Shown here piece by piece: positions 41,941 to 51,821 of a stretch of 64,000 nt of DNA. The stretch comes from M2408 sp040386975. Its GTDB lineage: Bacteria; Bacteroidota; Bacteroidia; Flavobacteriales_D; Crocinitomicaceae. The stretch lies in assembly GCA_040386975.1 (NCBI GenBank), contig JAZKEO010000007.1, forward strand, positions 186,001 to 250,000, in the 5' to 3' direction. The notes under the pieces were generated by a model, which made no database searches, had not been told where the DNA came from, and worked only from the letters and a program-made list of their open reading frames with translations. Position numbers and translations under genes: made by a program. Position 1 is the stretch's first letter. Each line of letters begins with the position of its first letter.

Positions 41941-43350
41941 ATGATTGTTTCTTCACGCTCATATTTGCTTTTTTTGCTTGATTTTATTTCAGCAATTTTG
42001 TCGTGGGGAATATTTTTCTATTTCAGGAAAGTAGGTATTGAAAAAACAACCTTTGAAGCTACAGAATCCTTTTTTTTAGGAATCATTTTAATTCCAATTT
42101 TCTGGACAATTGTTTATTTACTACAAGGAACATACGTTGATGTAAAACGATTGTATAGAATAAAAACCTTAAACATGACCTTTCAAGCGACGTTTTTAGG
42201 TTCAATTATTCTGTTTTTCGCCTTGCTCTTGGACGATTCAATTCAAGGTTATCAAGAATATTACAAGTCAATTTTAAGTTTGTTTGTGATCCATTTTTTA
42301 ATCACATTTTCTCATCGAATTATTTTCACAAGCATTCAAGTTTATCGTATTCAGCAACGAAAAGATGGTTTCAACACTTTGCTTTTAGGTGGAAGTGATA
42401 AAGCAGTTCACTGTTACAAGGAAATCATGCAAATGCCAAAAAGTATTGGGAATCAATTTGTTGGTTTTGCGAATTTGAACGGTATCGATAAATTACTTGA
42501 AAACGAACTTTCTTATTTGGGGCATGTGAATGATTTGGAGAAAATTTTGTCTGAACAAGAAGCAAAGAATCAACGAATTGAGGAAATTATCATTGCTTTG
42601 GAAAGTACGGAACACGAGCGTTTGAGGTCTTTGATTTCTAAAATTTCGAGTAAAAATATTAAAATTAAAATTCTTCCTGATATGTACGATATTTTGTCTG
42701 GTTCCGTGAAATTAAATAATATTTTTGGGGCTTTATTGATTGAGGTTAACACAAATAAAATGTCTGTTTGGCAAATTATCACCAAACGTTTTTTAGATAT
42801 TATATGTTCCTTATCAGCTTTACTTATTCTTTTTCCATTGTATATTTTCATTGCAATAGGAGTACGTTTTTCATCAAAAGGCCCTATCTTTTTTACACAG
42901 GAGCGAATAGGTAAAAATGGAAGAAAATTTCAAATAGTAAAGTTCAGAACGATGTATATCGATTCAGAAAAAGAAGGTCCACAACTTTCAAGTGAAGACG
43001 ATCCAAGAATTACCAAGTTTGGAAAATTTTTGAGAAAAACACGTTTAGATGAGTTCCCACAATTTTGGAATGTGATTATTGGTGATATGTCACTTGTTGG
43101 ACCACGTCCTGAAAGACAATTTTACATCAATCAAATTTCTGCTATTGAGCCACAGTTTTTAGAATTAAACTCTGTTCGACCAGGAATTACTTCTTGGGGA
43201 CAAGTGAAATTTGGTTATGCCGAAAACGTTCCTCAAATGGTACAACGTATGAAATACGACTTACTTTATTTGAAAAATATTTCTTTAGCACTTGATTTCA
43301 AAATTATGCTTTATACGATTTTGATTATTTTTAAAGGAAAGGGGAAGTGA
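41941..43350 (+). CDS. Polyprenyl glycosylphosphotransferase (sugar transferase)
   Basis: A 469-residue inner-membrane initiator of surface-glycan synthesis that moves a sugar-1-phosphate to undecaprenyl phosphate (WcaJ/WbaP type). Four N-terminal TM helices (about 8-125), a CoA-binding-like domain, then a catalytic domain with a fifth membrane helix (about 280-305) and FTQERIGKNGRKFQIVKFRT, the DE pair in TRLDEFPQFWNV, and MSLVGPRPER. Its stop codon lies inside a 16-mer repeat shared with uvrC. Confidence 0.92.
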   Translation: MIVSSRSYLLFLLDFISAILSWGIFFYFRKVGIEKTTFEATESFFLGIILIPIFWTIVYLLQGTYVDVKRLYRIKTLNMTFQATFLGSIILFFALLLDDSIQGYQEYYKSILSLFVIHFLITFSHRIIFTSIQVYRIQQRKDGFNTLLLGGSDKAVHCYKEIMQMPKSIGNQFVGFANLNGIDKLLENELSYLGHVNDLEKILSEQEAKNQRIEEIIIALESTEHERLRSLISKISSKNIKIKILPDMYDILSGSVKLNNIFGALLIEVNTNKMSVWQIITKRFLDIICSLSALLILFPLYIFIAIGVRFSSKGPIFFTQERIGKNGRKFQIVKFRTMYIDSEKEGPQLSSEDDPRITKFGKFLRKTRLDEFPQFWNVIIGDMSLVGPRPERQFYINQISAIEPQFLELNSVRPGITSWGQVKFGYAENVPQMVQRMKYDLLYLKNISLALDFKIMLYTILIIFKGKGK

Positions 43351-43364
43351 ATTAAAAGTGAAGA
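43349..43364. repeat. 16-mer GAATTAAAAGTGAAGA at the sugar transferase stop codon
   Basis: Exactly the word found in the last codons of uvrC (13113-13128); here it covers the last two bases of the stop codon and the 3' flank. Confidence 0.65.
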
Positions 43365-43451
43365 ATTAAGAGTGAAAAGTGAAACTTCGTTTGATTTAAA
43401 GGCTCAAAAGTAAAATATATTTCACTCATAACCCAAACTCAAAACTCATAA

Positions 43452-46400
43452 CTATTTCCCTTCGCTCAAAATGTGAAAATACCCTTGATGACTGATACTT
43501 TTTTTGTTTCCGCAGGTGCTATAAAAAAGATAGTAATAAACACCATCATTTAATTTTTTGTTTTCATTGGTGTAACCACAAAAGGTGTTTTGGTAATAGT
43601 CTTCTTCAAACACAACATTTCCCCAGCGGTTGAGAATAATCATACAATTATCAAACAGCAGTTTTGCGTCATCAATGATTAAATAGTCGTTAATCCCGTC
43701 TCCATTTGGTGTAATTACATTTGGTCCAAGTGGATCGCAATCAGAGAAGTGCACGTAAAAACTATCTGTAAATTGACAAGAAAAGGAATCTATTGCTAAA
43801 ACATAAATCTGCTCCGTTTGATTGGTGAAATAGCTGTCAGATTCAACTCCATTCCAGTAAAAAGTATAAGGTAAACTGGGAACTTGATAAGATAAAGAAT
43901 AATAATAACAAAGTGCAGTATCGCTTCCAACTTCGAAAACTGGTAAAGAATGATTTTCTAAAGTTACAGTATCGTACATTTCACAATTGTATTGATTATC
44001 AATCGCATACAAAATATATTCTCCTATAAAATTTGAATTCATTTCACTTATATTTATAGAATCAACAAAAAGTAAACTTTGGTCGGGAAGAATCCAATTA
44101 TAAGTTGATACATCTGAATGAGCAATTAAGGTGATTTCGTTTTTCAAGCAGTCAAAACCTTGTTGTTCGATGTCTAAAAAAGTTAAATTTGGAATGATGA
44201 AATCTACTGTGTCAGGATTTGAAAAACACCCATATTCGTCAATTCCATAGGCAACAATAAAGGTATCATTCAATTGATTGAGGTAAATGAGTAAAGAATC
44301 TGAAATTGAACTTTCGTTTCCATTCACCCATAAAACGCCATTTACAAAATCGGGATTATCTAAAAGTACCAAAGGATCTTGTGGACAAAGTAATTCAGTT
44401 TCGAGATTCAAACTCATGTCCTTTTTTGGAATAATTGAAATTTGAATCGAATCTCTATTTGTTGAACAAAAATCTGTTACAATCAATAAAACTTCAGCAT
44501 TTGACTGTAAATAAGTGTTTATCGTGTCATTATCTAAAGTATTATAGCTGTTAGAAATTAAATTTCCATCTAAATACCATTCATATGTTAAACTATCGTT
44601 TGCTGGAGTTTCAAAATACAAACTATCTCCAATACAAATAGTTGAATCACCTATAAAAATTGGAGGAGGAAGTGGCTCAATCACATTCACTTTTACATCT
44701 CCAATCGCGAGAGGACAATTAGCACTTTGATAAGCCAAATAAACGAAAGTATCTTGCAGTACATTTGTGAAAGAAATAGTTGGACCCTGTGCAATCGGAA
44801 TTGTTCCCAAAGCATCTTCAAACCAAAGCAATTGGAAAGGAGAAATATGAGTTAAAGTGATGCTTGCACCAGGACAAACATTAGAATCCGCAATTGGAGG
44901 CAAAACTGATTCGGGAAATTGATTAATTGTTATTGTTTCAGAAGTTTCAGTGCATCCATAATTATTTGTAGCACTGACAAAATAATCCCCAGCACTCGTA
45001 ATTTCTAACTGATTATCCTCAAAAAATAAATCATTCCAAATGTAAAAATCATAACCAGAATTAACACTTAAAATTGCTGTATCACCGTAACATAAATCAG
45101 TTTGAGAAGCATTAATTGTTAAGTCAAAACTTCCGTCAATAATTACAACAGAATCTTTGACCGTAATTCCACACTGGCTAACTTCACAAATATAGGTGCC
45201 AGGTTGATTAACACTAATTGATGCTAAATTAGAATTGATTGGACTTGTCCATTGAACATTAGAAATTCCAAAAGAAATTGCATTTAATGTTGTCGTTTCA
45301 TTTTCACACAAAATATCATCAGGATAAACGTAAATGGAGGGTGAAGTATATTCTCGAATTTCAACTTGTTGTGTGACCATCGAACAAGCTTCTAAATCTG
45401 TGAATATGCAATAATAAAAACCTTGATTATCAATGTTGATGATAGAATCATTCCCTATACCAGTTCCGTTGACACCATACCAATCGTAAGTTCCTTCTTG
45501 TTCAATCCAAATATCAACTGAACCATTTGGACAAATGACGGCATCTGCAGGATTTGTAAATAAGTGCGGTGGACTTTTCTCCAAAACATTAATCTCAAAC
45601 TCTTTAAAAATCTTACAACCATTTTCTTCATTTACTAAAAAACCTGAATAGGTATATAAACCTCCTGATGTAATTTGAATACTATCTTTATCAACACTTT
45701 GCCAAGTAATTGATGGACCATTCCAAATAAAATCAATGGTATTTGGTACAACGTTTATAGTGTGAATTTCGCCAGGACAAATTATTCCGTCATCAGAAAG
45801 GACTAAATTTGCTTCGGGGAGTTTCTGTACTTCAATGTAAAAAGAATCGATGTAACTGGGCATATTCGTGGTGTCTATTCCACAAAAATTAAAATAGCCG
45901 AGCGTATAATCATATTTTATCACATACCAGCCTGTTGAATCAGGCATAAATGAAGCGGTATGAGGAGTATGACCCAACCAAGATGGGGCTTTATAAATTT
46001 GTTCATTAAAATTTAGTTCAACAAAACTTTCTTTTGTAAAAGGTTGAATATATGTTTGAATAAAAATTCTATCTGGATTTGTAATTAAATCGGTTGCAAA
46101 AAAAGACACGGTATCTCCAGCACAGATCGTCAGTGAGTCATTAAAGTCGATCGAATCAATCAAAACTAAATCGGGTTCAATTAACTCATAAGGTTCATTT
46201 TTAAACACATATACATTTAATGTATCTATTTTTGTACAACCATATTGATTTGTCACTTCTGTGAAATACCTACCTGTTTCACTAACAATAAAGGGTGAAA
46301 AACCTGTATGAGCGATATTGTTTTTATGTTGAAAACCGACTTTAAAAGTACAGCCGGCACAAATATCCGATGGAGTTACAATTGCAATATCTGGAGAACA

Positions 46401-48284
46401 TAAAAAAATGGTATCATACCAAGGAAGTTTTAGATTGTTGAAACCATGATCGTCAGTTAATTTTACAGCAAATTGATCATGTAAAATGATTTGAATTTCA
46501 TCGTCAAAAGTTGAACAATTGTCCCAACGACTAGAATTTAAAGTAATTGTTCCATCTTGGGTAAGGTTGTGGAAATAATTGCCATCAGGATCAGGATTTC
46601 CATTCCATAAAACATCATAACCTGGACCAATTTCAGGATCTGTTTTATGGTCAAATAAAATAGAATCTTTAATACAAGTTTCAAAAACAGCTACATTTGG
46701 ACTTAAATTTGGCGAAAGAAAAGGTTTTGTACTTGATTGGCTTTTGTAGTAGTAATAATTAGGGTTATTTCCATTAATAACTTTACCCACAAAACTATTT
46801 TTTGAGTCATCACCAACTAATAAGTAGTATTTGAAATTTAAGGGATTAATCTGATTTCCATATGTAATAATATCTCCTTGAGCATTTACAACTTGTGGCC
46901 AAGTATTACTGTTTTGTAACACACTAATTGTATCAAAATGAAAGGTATTTGGCAAGGTAGTTGGTACAATAAAGTTATTCTCATAACTTCCAGCATAGAC
47001 TGGTCTATCGTTTTCATTTATGTCAATTCCATAGCAAATATCATCCTTTTTACCTCCATTTTGTTTGTTCCAAAGCATAGTTCCTGAAGGAGAAAATTTG
47101 CTTACAAAAACATCTTTGAAGCCAACAGAATTCCATAATCCTGTCGTTAAACTACTGTCTCGGTATTGATCAAAATTACAGGAGAAATTACCTCCTATGT
47201 AAATATCTTGATTAGAATCAATGGTTAATGTCCGAGAACTTAAATCTGAGTTTGAACCTTGCGCTTTACCCCAAATTAATTTTCCATTGTTTGTTAGTTT
47301 TAGGATGAATATTTTCCTGATGTAAGGATTTGTTATTTGTGAGATTATGTCTGTATCAAAATAGAGTAAATTTCCTAAAAAATCGCCTGTAATGTAAATT
47401 TCATTAGCCGCATTTAGTTCAATGTCATAAGGAAGAGCCATGGCTCCAGCAAATTTTTTGAAAAAAATGGGATTTCCATTCACATCTAATTTGGAAACAA
47501 AACCAGCATTGTAAATTTGATTATTAATTGTTGTTCCCAAAAAATTTAAGGTGTCGGAAAATTGACCAGTTAGGTAAATGTTATTCGAATTATCACAAGT
47601 AACAGCCATTCCTCGATCTTCGTATTCAGAATTTCCTTTTTTGGACCAAATAGGAACGCCATTTGAATCATATTTAGAAATGAATAAATCAAAACTGTAT
47701 GCTTGTGTAAAGGGATTTATTTGAGATTCAAAATTTACATTTCCAATTGTTGAAAGACCTTCAAATTGTCCTGTTAAGATTACATTATTAAGATTGTCAA
47801 CAGCAACATCGTAAGTATTTTCACCATAATTCCCACCTTCCTTTCTTGCCCAGAGTACATTTCCATCTTCATCAAGTTTAGCTAAAAATATGTCTTTTGA
47901 ATTATTCGAAGATTGAAGATTAAAACCTCCCATGTTCATATTCCCAAAAAATGAACCTGTGAGAACGATGTTGTTTTGATTGTCAATAGCGACTTTTATT
48001 CCTCTATCAGGTTGTGAACCGCCGAACTTTTTTGACCAAATTAAAAGTCCTTCCGTATCAAATTTACTTAAAAAGATGTCGCTATTTCCATTTGCTGAAA
48101 CTAAAAAAGTGTCTTCAAAGTTGGTATGACCAGAAATATAGCCCGTTGAAATTGAGTTCCCGTCTAGGTCAATCTTAACATCTAAAGCTTCGTTTGTGAA
48201 ATTACTACTCGTACCAATAAACCAATCTTGTGAAAAACAAAATTTACTTAGTAATAGTAAAAAAAGTAAAAAGGTTATCTTCAA
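43452..48284 (-). CDS. Giant secreted protein with beta-propeller repeats and T9SS type B sorting domain
   Basis: A 1610-residue protein. Signal peptide 1-19 (ends KFCFSQ). Residues about 20-480 are SBBP-like propeller repeats (e.g. DIFLSKFDTEGLLIWSKKFG, IVLTGSFFGNM). A long middle of Ig/PKD-like domains with paired Cys (about 560-1520) follows. The last ~85 residues are the gliding-motility-associated (CHU_C, type B) sorting domain: ITPNGDGINDYLIID...NRWGNVVFE. It should pass the outer membrane by the T9SS and stay at the surface, perhaps as an adhesin. Role inferred. Confidence 0.9.
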   Translation of the reverse strand: MKITFLLFLLLLSKFCFSQDWFIGTSSNFTNEALDVKIDLDGNSISTGYISGHTNFEDTFLVSANGNSDIFLSKFDTEGLLIWSKKFGGSQPDRGIKVAIDNQNNIVLTGSFFGNMNMGGFNLQSSNNSKDIFLAKLDEDGNVLWARKEGGNYGENTYDVAVDNLNNVILTGQFEGLSTIGNVNFESQINPFTQAYSFDLFISKYDSNGVPIWSKKGNSEYEDRGMAVTCDNSNNIYLTGQFSDTLNFLGTTINNQIYNAGFVSKLDVNGNPIFFKKFAGAMALPYDIELNAANEIYITGDFLGNLLYFDTDIISQITNPYIRKIFILKLTNNGKLIWGKAQGSNSDLSSRTLTIDSNQDIYIGGNFSCNFDQYRDSSLTTGLWNSVGFKDVFVSKFSPSGTMLWNKQNGGKKDDICYGIDINENDRPVYAGSYENNFIVPTTLPNTFHFDTISVLQNSNTWPQVVNAQGDIITYGNQINPLNFKYYLLVGDDSKNSFVGKVINGNNPNYYYYKSQSSTKPFLSPNLSPNVAVFETCIKDSILFDHKTDPEIGPGYDVLWNGNPDPDGNYFHNLTQDGTITLNSSRWDNCSTFDDEIQIILHDQFAVKLTDDHGFNNLKLPWYDTIFLCSPDIAIVTPSDICAGCTFKVGFQHKNNIAHTGFSPFIVSETGRYFTEVTNQYGCTKIDTLNVYVFKNEPYELIEPDLVLIDSIDFNDSLTICAGDTVSFFATDLITNPDRIFIQTYIQPFTKESFVELNFNEQIYKAPSWLGHTPHTASFMPDSTGWYVIKYDYTLGYFNFCGIDTTNMPSYIDSFYIEVQKLPEANLVLSDDGIICPGEIHTINVVPNTIDFIWNGPSITWQSVDKDSIQITSGGLYTYSGFLVNEENGCKIFKEFEINVLEKSPPHLFTNPADAVICPNGSVDIWIEQEGTYDWYGVNGTGIGNDSIINIDNQGFYYCIFTDLEACSMVTQQVEIREYTSPSIYVYPDDILCENETTTLNAISFGISNVQWTSPINSNLASISVNQPGTYICEVSQCGITVKDSVVIIDGSFDLTINASQTDLCYGDTAILSVNSGYDFYIWNDLFFEDNQLEITSAGDYFVSATNNYGCTETSETITINQFPESVLPPIADSNVCPGASITLTHISPFQLLWFEDALGTIPIAQGPTISFTNVLQDTFVYLAYQSANCPLAIGDVKVNVIEPLPPPIFIGDSTICIGDSLYFETPANDSLTYEWYLDGNLISNSYNTLDNDTINTYLQSNAEVLLIVTDFCSTNRDSIQISIIPKKDMSLNLETELLCPQDPLVLLDNPDFVNGVLWVNGNESSISDSLLIYLNQLNDTFIVAYGIDEYGCFSNPDTVDFIIPNLTFLDIEQQGFDCLKNEITLIAHSDVSTYNWILPDQSLLFVDSINISEMNSNFIGEYILYAIDNQYNCEMYDTVTLENHSLPVFEVGSDTALCYYYSLSYQVPSLPYTFYWNGVESDSYFTNQTEQIYVLAIDSFSCQFTDSFYVHFSDCDPLGPNVITPNGDGINDYLIIDDAKLLFDNCMIILNRWGNVVFEEDYYQNTFCGYTNENKKLNDGVYYYLFYSTCGNKKSISHQGYFHILSEGK

Positions 48285-48368
48285 AAGTCCTGCTTTATTT
48301 TTGTGTAATTAATCTCCTAAAGTTATAATAAATAATTTAATTTTTTACAATTAATTCGCTATTTTGGT

Positions 48369-51300
48369 TTATTTTATTAGATTAATTTTAAGTATTTGTT
48401 CGCTATTTTCCATTCTAATAAGCATTGTGTATATTCCATTTACAAATGAATTTAAATCAATAACACTTGGTGAATCTGAATAAGTACTTATCAATCTACC
48501 TAAAGCATCTCGTAAGTAGATACTAGCAATTAAGTTTACGTTTTCTCCTTTTAAATAAATCAATCCATTCGTTGGATTTGGGTAAATTTCTATTATAAGA
48601 GAATTTAATTCATCTGTTTCAAGGCAATTAAGAACATTGACAGAACTTGTAGCTTCAGAACTACAACCATTTCCATCACTAAAAGTATAAATAATAGAGT
48701 TTACTCCAATATTTGCTGTTGAAGGATTAAAACTGCTTTCAGAAACACCATTCACTAGGTAGTTTCCTCCGGCAGGACTTCCATTTGTCAATGTGAAAGA
48801 TCCTGATGTATTACAGATATCCTCAAGTGTGGCTATCGTTATTATGGGATTAGTGTTTTCGGTTACAGTTATGTTTTCAATTAGAGATGAACATAAGCCG
48901 TTATTTACCAAAACAGAATAGTTTCCTGTTGCATCAACAGTAATTGTTTGTGTAGTCTCTCCCGTTGACCAAACATTATCTACTAAGGAAGAGGATGTTA
49001 ATATAACATTGTCTCCTTCACAAAAAGTTGTCACATCACTTGCTGTAATTGTAGGTGTTTGAGGCAAAACATTTACAGTAATAAGTTCATCTAAAGACGG
49101 TATTGAGGTACAAGTACCATTATTGACGCTAACAGAATAATTTCCAGCAGCATAGATAGTGATTTCTTGTGTTATTTCTCCTGTTGACCAAACATTATCG
49201 ACTAAGGAAGAAGATGTCAAAATAACATTATTTCCTTCACAAAAAGTTGTTGATCCATTTGCTGTTATTGTTGGTGTTTGTGGCAAAACATTTACAGTAA
49301 TAAGTTCATCTAAAGACGGTATTGAGGTACAAGTACCATTATTGACGCTAACAGAATAATTTCCAGCAGCATAGACAGTGATTTCTTGTGTTGTTTCTCC
49401 TGTTGACCAAACATTATCTACTAAGGAAGAGGATGTTAACGTAACATTGTCTCCTTCACAAAAAGTTGTCACATCACTTGCCGTAATTGTAGGTGTTTCA
49501 GGAACTACAGAACCAATAAGTACTGCTTCAAGTGTATTTGAATTACAAGAATTATTAAAGGTAAACTCATATGCACCAGCTACTAAATTTGCGACAATAT
49601 CTCCCAGAATAAAATTATTAATACTACCAGAATCTGCACCAGTCCAAGATAATGTTCCTGTGCCTGAACCCGTAATTTGAATTGAGCCGTCGTTTAAACA
49701 AGGATTAGGGTCTGCAACTGTCCCTAAACTAATCTTAGTGTTAAATTCATTTACCGTTGTGTTTGTTCTTATTGGTTCATTGAAATCAAAATAAATATTG
49801 GCTGTATTTTCTATACGTGTACACAAGGGTAGATTTGCTTTCGGCTTGATTCTGTACTGTACATATCCCTTTGAACCTTCAGGATCAGAAGTGCTATCTG
49901 CTAATTGAATGTTAGGAAAATTGAAAGTCAAAACATTATTTATGATTTTAGCTGTATTGAAATGACTGTAATTTGTTATTTGAAACGTTTCTAAATCCAA
50001 ATTTGAACTTATGGTATCCGTTAAACGAATATTAATTGCTGCAGCCGTACCAGTATTCTGAAAATGAATGGTGTAGGTGAAATAGTCATCATACCCCGGC
50101 TCAACATTTAAAGGATAAACCTCTTTCATATTTGGATCATAAGAATTGACTACAGAATAACAATATGTAAAGGTGTTATTACTCAAGTTGTAGTCTCCTG
50201 ATTCCGGAGTTACAAGCACCGTTACACAAATTTGCTCGCCGCTTTGAGCCGAAATGTTTGTTTTAAATCTCAAGCCAAAATCGTTAATGAAGTCAAGTAA
50301 ATCAAAATCGAAAATCTGATATGTAAAAACATTTCCGTTTACAATGGGTAAAAGTGTGTTGCTCATTGCCCCCAAATAAGTGACCGGGCCTGAAACAGAA
50401 ATTTGTACCTCACCGCTTATTGAATTTAAACAGTTCATATCAACCCATTGGCTAAGATTTCCGGCTTGAATTTTTAATTCGTGATTTTGTCCCGGGAAAA
50501 TAATACCGTTTGTCAGAATAGATCCAACCCCAATATCGAAACCAGGCTTGCATTTTACAGGAAAATTGATATTCGTAAGGGGACTTGCTGTTGCATTTAC
50601 ACTAATAACATTACCCGGATTACTGCACACCATTATAAATGGCATACCTATCGTATCTAACTTTACGCTATAGTTACCGATTGAAACATGGAATTGATAC
50701 GATCCATCAGCAGCTGTAAGTGTCTGTTTTATTAAGTTATTGTTGGTGTCATATAACTTAACCATCAGATTTTGTAAGCTAATTTCACCTGAATCCAAAT
50801 TACAATTATCATTTGCATCATTGAAGATCGATCCTGATATACTTGTGCCTAAAGAACATCCGTTGGGGTTAGTTACGGGGTTATCTTCCTCACAAAGAGG
50901 ATAAGCCAATTCTACAGGAACCATTGCTGTAACATAATTCGGAAGGCAAACGAATGGATTTTGTAGAATTGTAAATTGGAAATCATAAATCAATGTTTCC
51001 GGGAAAGTAGGGAAACATGAAATCTGGTTGTATGAACAGTCCAAGCTAGTTAAATTTGGTAAAAAAGGCAAACTTGATAGTTGATTGTGACTACAGTTCA
51101 AGATCCGTAAACTTTGAGGTAAATCAGGAATCGTGGTCAGTTGAGTATATTGACAACTTAGTTCACTAAGTGTTGACGGCAGGACAGATGGTAAAGATAC
51201 TAATGGGTTTTGTGCGCAATTTAATACTTCAAGAGAAGCAGGAAGAGATGGTAAGCTTGTTAGTTGGTTATCATAACAAGACAATTCTATTAAACCTGAA

Positions 51301-51647
51301 GGAAGATCAGATAAACTGATAAAGTTATTGCTACCGCAGTACAACTCTGTTAAGGTGGCAGGTAGTGGTGGCAAACTTGTCAGATTATTGTTAAAACATG
51401 CCAAAGTAAGAAGATTTGAAAAAAACTGAACCCCCCATAAATTCTCGATTTCTAAATTTTGCAGAGTTAATCCAATCGCACTTTGAACTGACCAAGCCTG
51501 AGTATTTAATGCATTTCCCGACATTGCTTGAGGATAATTAGTTTGCAACCATGCCGCAAAATTAGCATCTGGAATAACGACATATTGTGCTTTTACCGAT
51601 TGATTTAGTATGAGAAACAAAGAAAGTAGAAGTAGTTTTATTTTCAT
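48369..51647 (-). CDS. Secreted leucine-rich-repeat protein with Ig-like tandem repeats and T9SS type A sorting domain
   Basis: A 1092-residue protein. Signal peptide 1-20; LRRs of about 20 residues (TLTELYCGSNNFISL; about 75-215); SdrD/Cna-B-like domain (ISGSIFNDANDNCNLDSGE, about 270-345); DUF7619-type domain (SYDPNMKEVYP...YFTYTIHFQNTG, about 505-640); three Ig-like repeats of 73 residues, near identical (719-about 930); type A sorting tail (IEIYPNPTNGLIYLKG, 1025-1092). It shares its LRR, Cna-B and DUF7619 architecture with the next gene, a paralogue. Confidence 0.9.
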   Translation of the reverse strand: MKIKLLLLSLFLILNQSVKAQYVVIPDANFAAWLQTNYPQAMSGNALNTQAWSVQSAIGLTLQNLEIENLWGVQFFSNLLTLACFNNNLTSLPPLPATLTELYCGSNNFISLSDLPSGLIELSCYDNQLTSLPSLPASLEVLNCAQNPLVSLPSVLPSTLSELSCQYTQLTTIPDLPQSLRILNCSHNQLSSLPFLPNLTSLDCSYNQISCFPTFPETLIYDFQFTILQNPFVCLPNYVTAMVPVELAYPLCEEDNPVTNPNGCSLGTSISGSIFNDANDNCNLDSGEISLQNLMVKLYDTNNNLIKQTLTAADGSYQFHVSIGNYSVKLDTIGMPFIMVCSNPGNVISVNATASPLTNINFPVKCKPGFDIGVGSILTNGIIFPGQNHELKIQAGNLSQWVDMNCLNSISGEVQISVSGPVTYLGAMSNTLLPIVNGNVFTYQIFDFDLLDFINDFGLRFKTNISAQSGEQICVTVLVTPESGDYNLSNNTFTYCYSVVNSYDPNMKEVYPLNVEPGYDDYFTYTIHFQNTGTAAAINIRLTDTISSNLDLETFQITNYSHFNTAKIINNVLTFNFPNIQLADSTSDPEGSKGYVQYRIKPKANLPLCTRIENTANIYFDFNEPIRTNTTVNEFNTKISLGTVADPNPCLNDGSIQITGSGTGTLSWTGADSGSINNFILGDIVANLVAGAYEFTFNNSCNSNTLEAVLIGSVVPETPTITASDVTTFCEGDNVTLTSSSLVDNVWSTGETTQEITVYAAGNYSVSVNNGTCTSIPSLDELITVNVLPQTPTITANGSTTFCEGNNVILTSSSLVDNVWSTGEITQEITIYAAGNYSVSVNNGTCTSIPSLDELITVNVLPQTPTITASDVTTFCEGDNVILTSSSLVDNVWSTGETTQTITVDATGNYSVLVNNGLCSSLIENITVTENTNPIITIATLEDICNTSGSFTLTNGSPAGGNYLVNGVSESSFNPSTANIGVNSIIYTFSDGNGCSSEATSSVNVLNCLETDELNSLIIEIYPNPTNGLIYLKGENVNLIASIYLRDALGRLISTYSDSPSVIDLNSFVNGIYTMLIRMENSEQILKINLIK
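48860..49493 (-). repeat. Three tandem 219-bp coding repeats
   Basis: Units start at 49493, 49274 and 49055 (minus strand), exactly 219 bp apart. Each encodes PTITA...TTFCEG(D/N)NV...SSSLVDNVWSTGE. Units 1 and 2 are nearly identical in DNA; unit 3 diverges at its end. Confidence 0.9.
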
Positions 51648-51821
51648 GATGAACAGTTATATGTTTATTGCAAACAAAGTTAATTAATTTCTAAAACTAA
51701 ATTCTTAAAATGAATATATTTCACTATATTATTTGCATAAAGGGTATTTCACTGAATAAAAAAGGGAAGATATTCAATCTGGAGGTATTTTAATGGTTAA
51801 TTTATAATCAAGTATCCTAAG

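Noticed and set aside
49159..49680. Two similar plus-strand frames suggesting a duplicated small gene
   Set aside because: They are antisense shadows of the 219-bp coding repeats, which explains their similarity.
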